From Flavobacterium ranwuense (GTDB lineage Bacteria; Bacteroidota; Bacteroidia; Flavobacteriales; Flavobacteriaceae): DNA of 64,000 nt. The notes below the pieces were generated by a model, which was not told the DNA's origin, did not search any database, and saw only the letters and a program-made list of their open reading frames with translations. The DNA lies in NCBI RefSeq assembly GCF_004349315.1, contig NZ_SMLH01000009.1, positions 62,001-126,000 of the forward strand, given 5' to 3'. Below, in pieces: positions 59,663-64,000 of the stretch (position 1 is its first letter; each line of letters begins with the position of its first letter). A program made the translations under genes and the position numbers.

Positions 59663-60196
59663 ATGAAAACTGTTTATGGATTAGCACTGCTATTGAGTTT
59701 GTTTCTGATGAGTTGTAACTCGGAACCAACCTTGCAAAAGTATTTTGTGGAAAATACCGAAAACAAAAATTTTATCGCTCTTGATATGTCACCTAATATT
59801 TTGAATGTTGATAAAACAAAATTATCAATGGCACAGAGTGATGCTTTGAAGTCGTTTGACAAGATGAATGTTTTGGCTTTCAAATTAAATGGTAAGAATA
59901 AAGCGGAATTTGAAATTGAACGCGCCAAAGTTAATTTGATTCTAAAAGACAAAAAGTACCAACAGCTTATGAAGTTTGGCTCAGGTAAAGAAGGTGCTTC
60001 GGTGAGCTTTGTAGGGACTGATGAGCATATTGAAGAGTTTGTGTTCTTTGCTAATAAAAAGGAAAATGGTTTTGCTATTGTTCGAATTTTAGGCAAGGAT
60101 ATGAATCCTGCTAATATTATGACTATGATGAGCGTTTTACAGCAATCTAATATTGATTTAGAGCAGTTGAAGCCTTTGCAGCAGTTAATGAAATAA
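59663..60196 (+). CDS. DUF4252 family lipoprotein
   Basis: The 177-residue protein has a lipoprotein signal (LALLLSLFLMSC, cysteine at about 18). Its fold is similar to the preceding gene: ALDMSPNILNVDKTKLSMAQSDALKSF (in part), FGSGKEGASVSFVG and EEFVFFANKKENGFAIVRILGKDM. It is a diverged tandem paralogue, anchored in a membrane while the first is soluble. The function is unknown. It closes the ECF operon and is followed by a strong terminator. Confidence 0.82.
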   Translation: MKTVYGLALLLSLFLMSCNSEPTLQKYFVENTENKNFIALDMSPNILNVDKTKLSMAQSDALKSFDKMNVLAFKLNGKNKAEFEIERAKVNLILKDKKYQQLMKFGSGKEGASVSFVGTDEHIEEFVFFANKKENGFAIVRILGKDMNPANIMTMMSVLQQSNIDLEQLKPLQQLMK

Positions 60197-60213
60197 ACGC
60201 ATTCTTAAATCAT

Positions 60214-60252
60214 AAAAAAAGCGTCTTGATAGTATGTCAAGACGCTTTTTTT
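60214..60252 (+). terminator. Terminator of the ECF sigma operon
   Basis: GCGTCTTGA (60221-60229) and TCAAGACGC (60237-60245) form a 9-bp perfect stem extended by A-T pairs, followed by a T run. Confidence 0.9.
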
Positions 60253-60872
60253 GTTGGTATTGATTTTATAATGAGTATAGAAATGCAATTACTTGCAAAA
60301 CATTTTTATGTTTTTAATATCACATTTGCTTCCGTATTCTATAGCTTTAATAAAACGCTAGGTAAGCCCGCTTTTTGACTTCAATTGGAACGTTGAACAA
60401 TCATCAATGACGCTTTGTTGTCCTTCACTATGTTGTTTATATTAGCTCTGATGATGAAGGCATCTCCTTTTTTTTGTTTAAAGTATTGTTTTTTTTTGCT
60501 TATCCACTCGTTTATTATTAAATGAAATATCACCTAAAGGGGGTATTGTGGAAACAGTTTTTTGGTTGTTATTTTGCAATAGACATACTCACAATTTGTT
60601 ATGTTTTGGAAGTTTATATTGCATCAAAAGGTAAAGAAATGGTTAGTAGAAGGGAATAATAAGGCATGAGAAAAGAAAACAAAAACGATAAGAGATTCCT
60701 CTATTTAGGGGCATTTTTTTTTATTACGGGGAGTTTATCGATGGTTTTTTTGATAATAATATTTTTTTTGATTGAACTTGAAGGAACTTTATAATACCGC
60801 ACCAACCTAATAATACAAGATTGAAGTTGTAAATCGATAGTTGTCGTGTGCATTGTCGTTTAAATATTTAGT
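60253..60872. other. Poorly coding spacer with possible gene remnants
   Basis: This AT-rich stretch has no recognised gene. A 50-codon minus-strand frame (60381-60533, GTG start) reads plausibly as protein (KKGDAFIIRANINNIVKDNK) and may be the end of a lost gene. A 42-codon plus-strand frame is at 60666-60794. Neither has a known relative. Confidence 0.35.
60666..60794 (+). CDS. Possible small single-pass membrane protein
   Basis: The 42-codon frame begins MRKENKNDKRFLYLG and continues with a strongly hydrophobic stretch (AFFFITGSLSMVFLIIIFFL), ending IELEGTL. The charged N-terminus and single helix look like a real small membrane protein. The AT-rich sequence can produce such frames by chance, and no promoter was recognised. 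It has no recognisable family. Confidence 0.3.
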   Translation: MRKENKNDKRFLYLGAFFFITGSLSMVFLIIIFFLIELEGTL

Positions 60873-60920
60873 ATAAAAAAACGCAACTCCTTTGTTTATT
60901 GGGGTTGCGTTAGTTTTTTT
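60873..60920. terminator. Terminator after the tRNA genes
   Basis: AACGCAAC (60880-60887) and GTTGCGTT (60904-60911) form an 8-bp stem with A and T runs outside. In the minus direction it ends the tRNA-Leu transcript. Confidence 0.8.
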
Positions 60921-60931
60921 AATTTATGATG

Positions 60932-61014
60932 TGACCACGGTGGGATTTGAACCCACACGCCCTTGCGAGCACCAGCCCCTCAAGCTGGCAAGTCTACCGT
61001 TTCTCCACGTGGCC
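60932..61014 (-). tRNA. tRNA-Leu (anticodon GAG)
   Basis: An 83-nt cloverleaf is read on the minus strand. The acceptor stem is GGCCACG with CGTGGTC. The anticodon loop TTGAGGG gives GAG between stems CCAGC and GCTGG. There is a long variable arm as in class II tRNAs, and the T-loop is GTTCAAATC. CCA is not encoded. Confidence 0.95.
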
Positions 61015-61023
61015 TTAAAAAAG

Positions 61024-61055
61024 AAAAGGTCAAGTAATAAATTACTCGACCTTTT
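61024..61055 (-). terminator. Hairpin between tRNA-Lys and tRNA-Leu
   Basis: AAAAGGTC-A-AGTAAT pairs with ATTACT-C-GACCTTTT with one mismatch and a 2-base loop. It may terminate or process the tRNA-Lys transcript. Confidence 0.5.
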
Positions 61056-61056
61056 G

Positions 61057-61129
61057 TGACCCGACTGGGGCTCGAACCCAGGACCCCATCATTAAAAGTG
61101 ATGTGCTCTACCAACTGAGCTATCGAGTC
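61057..61129 (-). tRNA. tRNA-Lys (anticodon TTT), copy 2
   Basis: A 73-nt cloverleaf is read on the minus strand with acceptor GACTCGA/TCGGGTC, D-arm AGCTCAGTTGGTAGAGC, anticodon loop CTTTTAA and T-loop GTTCGAGCC. It is identical to the copy at 61168-61240. Confidence 0.96.
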
Positions 61130-61167
61130 AATGCTTCAAGAAAAGTATGTGTTGATCACAAAATTTG

Positions 61168-61240
61168 TGACCCGACTGGGGCTCGAACCCAGGACCCCAT
61201 CATTAAAAGTGATGTGCTCTACCAACTGAGCTATCGAGTC
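61168..61240 (-). tRNA. tRNA-Lys (anticodon TTT), copy 1
   Basis: The gene is identical over 73 nt to the copy at 61057-61129, separated from it by 38 bases. It is the first of the three tRNA genes in transcription order. Confidence 0.96.
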
Positions 61241-61367
61241 ATATTCTTTCCTTGAATGCGGGTGCAAATATAAGGACTTATTTTGGAGTTTTCCAAGCAA
61301 TTTTATTATAAATTTGTCTTTTTTTAACAAAATCACTCAACACCTTAATTTGTAAGGTTTTATTCAG

Positions 61368-61886
61368 ATGAAAAAAATTATATTATTGGGTTATATGGGT
61401 TGTGGTAAGTCCACAATTGCAAATAAGTTGTCAAAAAATATCGAAATCCCTTTTGTGGATTTGGATAAAAAGATTGAAGAGAAAGTAAATTTGTCCATAA
61501 ATGCCATTTTTGAAAAGCACGGAGAAATTTATTTTAGAAAGTTAGAACACGAAGTTTTTATCGAATTATTGAATTCGCCGGAACAATTAATCATAGGTTT
61601 AGGTGGAGGAACTCCATGTTATGCCAATAATCATGAGTTGCTAAAAGGCGATAATGTAGTATCTGTTTACCTCAAAGCTTCAATAGATACTTTGTTCAAT
61701 AGATTGAGCCATAATAAAAGTAAGCGTCCTCTTATTGCAAATAAAAGCGACGCTGAGATGAAAGAGTTTATTGCTAAGCATCTTTTTGACAGAAGCTTTT
61801 ATTACAATCAAGCACAATATAAGGTTGTTGTTGACGATAAGACAATCGACCAAACCGTACTTGATATTGTTACAATTTTAGCTTAA
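61368..61886 (+). CDS. aroK: Shikimate kinase
   Basis: The 172-residue enzyme phosphorylates shikimate in aromatic amino acid synthesis. The Walker A motif is GYMGCGKST (about 8-16). FVDLDKKIE and the FRKLEHEVF segment bind shikimate, GLGGGTPC is the conserved glycine motif and KSKRPLI lies in the lid. The gene overlaps the convergent phosphoribosyltransferase gene by 9 bases at their ends. Confidence 0.96.
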   Translation: MKKIILLGYMGCGKSTIANKLSKNIEIPFVDLDKKIEEKVNLSINAIFEKHGEIYFRKLEHEVFIELLNSPEQLIIGLGGGTPCYANNHELLKGDNVVSVYLKASIDTLFNRLSHNKSKRPLIANKSDAEMKEFIAKHLFDRSFYYNQAQYKVVVDDKTIDQTVLDIVTILA

Positions 61887-62378
61887 ATAGGCATAATTAT
61901 CATCGTTCTCATCAAAAACTACTTGCACATGCTCCAATAATGATGTTGAAAGAGATATGCCTTTAAAATCAGCTTTTACAGGATACTTTTTGTGGTTTCT
62001 ATCAACAAGCACTGCGGTTTTAAATTTTTTCAAAGGAACGTCTATAAAATGCCTCACTGCATAAATTAATGTGGTGCCTGAATTTAATACATCATCAACA
62101 AGAACTAAGCCTTTATTGGCGTACTGTTCTTTTGATAAGGAAGTGTGGATTGGTAATTCGGGATTTTGTTTATTAATTTGTACTTCGCAAAGCGAAACTT
62201 TAAGGGGAGAAATGGTTTCTAAAACCAAAGCTATTTTTTTTGCAAATGTAAAACCGTTAGTGGCAATTCCTGCGATTACAATTTCTTCTTCATCTACAAA
62301 TGTTTCATAGATTTGGTAAGCAATTCTTTTTATTTTATGCTCGATTTCTTGATTCGTTAAGATGATATTTTTGCTCAT
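61878..62378 (-). CDS. Phosphoribosyltransferase family protein (PyrR-like)
   Basis: The 166-residue protein has the PRPP loop GLVLVDDVLNSGTTL (about 95-109) and IVIAGIATNGFTFAKKIA, as in PyrR and related type I phosphoribosyltransferases. PyrR combines weak uracil phosphoribosyltransferase activity with regulation of pyr genes. No pyr gene or attenuator is next to it, so the role is open. It is 81 bases downstream of hslR on the same strand. Confidence 0.85.
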   Translation of the reverse strand: MSKNIILTNQEIEHKIKRIAYQIYETFVDEEEIVIAGIATNGFTFAKKIALVLETISPLKVSLCEVQINKQNPELPIHTSLSKEQYANKGLVLVDDVLNSGTTLIYAVRHFIDVPLKKFKTAVLVDRNHKKYPVKADFKGISLSTSLLEHVQVVFDENDDNYAYLS

Positions 62379-62459
62379 TATTTTAGTTTGTTGTTTAACG
62401 GTTTACTGTTTAAAATTGAAATAATCATTTTGATAGGTTAAAAAAGTAATGCTGTAGTT

Positions 62460-62849
62460 TTACTCGTCATCCTCTTTAGTAATTATTTCATTCCCAAATT
62501 CATCGATATCTCTTCTGTCTTTTTTGGTAGGTCTTCCTGTGCCATTTTTTCGATAATGCTCTTTGGATAATTTCAGTAGTTCTAAATGTTGATAGGCTTC
62601 TGCCGGAGTATCATTTCTTCGATAGATATCAACTAATTTAGCTCCAACACGATTCTCTGGTATATCCAGAACGGTAATGATTTGGGTAATTTGGTCTTTC
62701 CGAAACGTAATTTTATCAGTAGGAAAAACCTCTTTTGATGGCTTGGCAACAAGACCATTTACAGTCACATGATTCTTTTTACAGGCTTCGGTGACCATAT
62801 TTCTGGTTTTATAATACCGCATGCACCATAAATATTTATCTATTCTCAT
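62460..62849 (-). CDS. hslR: RNA-binding S4 domain protein, Hsp15 type
   Basis: The 129-residue protein is taken from MRIDKYLWCMRYYKTRN; a longer upstream frame would run through the next promoter and is rejected. The S4 domain (about 1-60; KNHVTVNGLVAKPSKEV) is followed by a basic tail (KNGTGRPTKKDRRDID). Hsp15 binds free 50S subunits carrying a nascent chain, helping rescue of stalled ribosomes. Confidence 0.9.
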   Translation of the reverse strand: MRIDKYLWCMRYYKTRNMVTEACKKNHVTVNGLVAKPSKEVFPTDKITFRKDQITQIITVLDIPENRVGAKLVDIYRRNDTPAEAYQHLELLKLSKEHYRKNGTGRPTKKDRRDIDEFGNEIITKEDDE

Positions 62850-62928
62850 AAATTTTCTAAAATCGGAGTTAAATAGTTTACAAAAATCAATCAATATTGT
62901 ATCTTGCGCACTTAAAAATTTAGCTATA

Positions 62929-63939
62929 ATGAACAAATTTAAGTATTATTTTATTCTATTAATTACAACTGTCTCTTTATTTTCATGTTCAAAAGATAAT
63001 GATGCAGCAGATATAACGCCTCCTAGAGATTATGCAGTACAATTTGCTACTGATTTAACTGATATTGAAGAATATTTAAAAAATTATTCTATAACTGTTG
63101 TTAATCACGCAGGTTTTCCAGATGATCAAGATGTTACTTTTACAAAAATTACAACAGGCGGAGCTCAACCGTCTATTTATTCTTATTTGAATAGCGCCAC
63201 TTTTCCTAAACTTTTGAGTAGAGATGTTAGTCTTCATAATATAACTTATAAGTTGTATTATTTAGTGCTAAGAGAAGGGGTGGGACAGTCTCCATGTAAT
63301 GTTGATGATTTATTAACATCATATAAGGGGAATTATTTAGAACGTCAAACGGTTTCTGAAGTCACAACACTTACTGCTACACAATTTACAGATGTTCCAT
63401 TTCCTCAAGGGATGTTAAATTTATATCCAAAACCAGAGCTAAATTTGCCAGGCACCATAACTGGATGGGGTGAAGCTTTTCCTCAATTTAAAACAGGAAC
63501 CTATACTTCTAATGCTGATGGAACGGTAACTCATAAAGATTTTGGAGCGGGAGTGATGTTTATTCCGTCAGGATTAGGGTATTATAGCTCAGGAAGTGCT
63601 AGTATTCCAGCTTATGCACCTTTAGTTTTTAGTTTCAAATTATATGAAATGCAAAGGATGGATCAAGACAGAGACGGTATTCCGTCCTATCTAGAGGATC
63701 TGGATGGTGATGGCTATATGCGAGTATTAGCAACTGGTGTTGTAAATCCGGATGACACTGATAAAGATGGTATTCCTAATTTTGTAGATATAGATGATGA
63801 TGGAGATGGATTTAGTACAAAATTAGAAATTACAGGTGCTAATGGCGTTTTAATTCCTTTTATAGACATACCAAGTTGTGCTGGAAATACCACTGATCCT
63901 GTAAGAATCAAAAAATATTTAGATAAAAACTGTCACTGA
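62929..63939 (+). CDS. FKBP-like lipoprotein with calcium-binding repeats
   Basis: The 336-residue protein is taken from MNKFKYYFILLITTVSLFSC, a lipoprotein signal with cysteine at about 20; longer upstream frames are rejected. The middle (about 100-265) resembles a diverged FKBP domain (YYLVLREGVGQSP, GAGVMFIPSGLGYYSSGSAS, PLVFSFKLYEM). The C-terminus has thrombospondin type 3-like loops: DQDRDGIPSYLEDLDGDGYM and DDTDKDGIPNFVDIDDDGDG, which should bind calcium. It is probably a surface or periplasmic folding factor of Bacteroidota type. Isomerase activity is not certain. Confidence 0.85.
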   Translation: MNKFKYYFILLITTVSLFSCSKDNDAADITPPRDYAVQFATDLTDIEEYLKNYSITVVNHAGFPDDQDVTFTKITTGGAQPSIYSYLNSATFPKLLSRDVSLHNITYKLYYLVLREGVGQSPCNVDDLLTSYKGNYLERQTVSEVTTLTATQFTDVPFPQGMLNLYPKPELNLPGTITGWGEAFPQFKTGTYTSNADGTVTHKDFGAGVMFIPSGLGYYSSGSASIPAYAPLVFSFKLYEMQRMDQDRDGIPSYLEDLDGDGYMRVLATGVVNPDDTDKDGIPNFVDIDDDGDGFSTKLEITGANGVLIPFIDIPSCAGNTTDPVRIKKYLDKNCH

Positions 63940-63958
63940 TAAGAATATATTAAATAGT

Positions 63959-63999
63959 AAAGGCTTTCCAATAGGTAATTTTGGAAAGCCTTTTTTTTG
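63959..63999 (+). terminator. Terminator after the FKBP-like gene
   Basis: AGGCTTTCCAA (63961-63971) and TTGGAAAGCCT (63981-63991) form an 11-bp perfect stem with a 9-base loop and a T run. Confidence 0.9.
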
Positions 64000-64000
64000 T

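Noticed and set aside
61136..61336. 66-codon minus-strand frame
   Set aside because: It runs through the tRNA-Lys gene and has no protein-like features.
62821..62928. Longer N-terminus for the FKBP-like lipoprotein and for hslR across the same spacer
   Set aside because: Both extensions would run through the divergent promoter region. The lipoprotein signal and the S4 start MRIDKYLW fix the true starts.
1..64000. CRISPR arrays, rRNA operons, prophage or complete insertion sequences
   Set aside because: No regularly spaced repeats, rRNA segments, transposase, integrase or phage structural genes were recognised.

Overview
The window looks like a chromosomal segment of a Flavobacterium-like member of the Bacteroidota. 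It is AT-rich, promoters carry the Bacteroidota -7 box TAnnTTTG (often with a -33 TTG), ribosome binding sites are weak or absent, and the families are typical of the group: DUF4199, DUF4252, S41 lipoprotein, YkuD_2 transpeptidase, type-B L31 and a short CarB. No rRNA, CRISPR array, phage or intact insertion sequence was seen.

Layout. 1-14.1 kb is core and housekeeping: a glycosyltransferase cut by the window edge, L31, a GlmU-like protein, an L,D-transpeptidase, an ABC-F ATPase, a lytic transglycosylase, L34 and carB, with a decayed pirin pseudogene and a repeat-bearing spacer between them. 14.3-24.4 kb is accessory: hydrolases, a Crp-like regulator, a FIST sensor next to a large hybrid histidine kinase, a phosphoribosyltransferase/hydrolase pair and a Kir-type potassium channel.

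24.4-39.1 kb is the most striking region. A CarH/LitR-like MerR regulator with a cobalamin-binding domain stands before crtI-crtB-crtZ-SRPBCC-photolyase. Facing it is a long tightly packed operon: tetR, aarF, DUF2256, cry-DASH, a second photolyase-like protein, TIGR03643, SDR, folE and SDR-DUF2867. A perfect inverted repeat, TGTTTA-N18-TAAACA, occurs at the promoter of the MerR gene, the promoter of crtI and the tetR/SDR39U1 intergenic region. This is an inferred operator that would join carotenoid synthesis, DNA photorepair and pterin synthesis in one B12/light-controlled regulon.

39-46 kb holds miscellaneous genes (YceI, thioesterase, rmuC, Pr6Pr, rluE-like, trmL, a methyltransferase). 46.3-56.3 kb is a cobalamin uptake and salvage locus: btuFCD on the minus strand, and on the plus strand a CWC/DUF5522 protein, cobU, a DUF71 ATP pyrophosphatase, a bluB-cobT fusion, cobS, cobC and then a cobalamin riboswitch before the TonB receptor btuB. 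A one-mismatch copy of the same putative operator lies between the two divergent B12 operons. The cofactor for the proposed photoreceptor is therefore taken up and finished about 22 kb from it.

56.4-64 kb has an S41 lipoprotein peptidase, an ECF sigma factor/anti-sigma-like/DUF4252 cluster, a poorly coding spacer, tRNA-Leu and two identical tRNA-Lys genes, aroK, a phosphoribosyltransferase, hslR and an FKBP-like lipoprotein with calcium-binding repeats.
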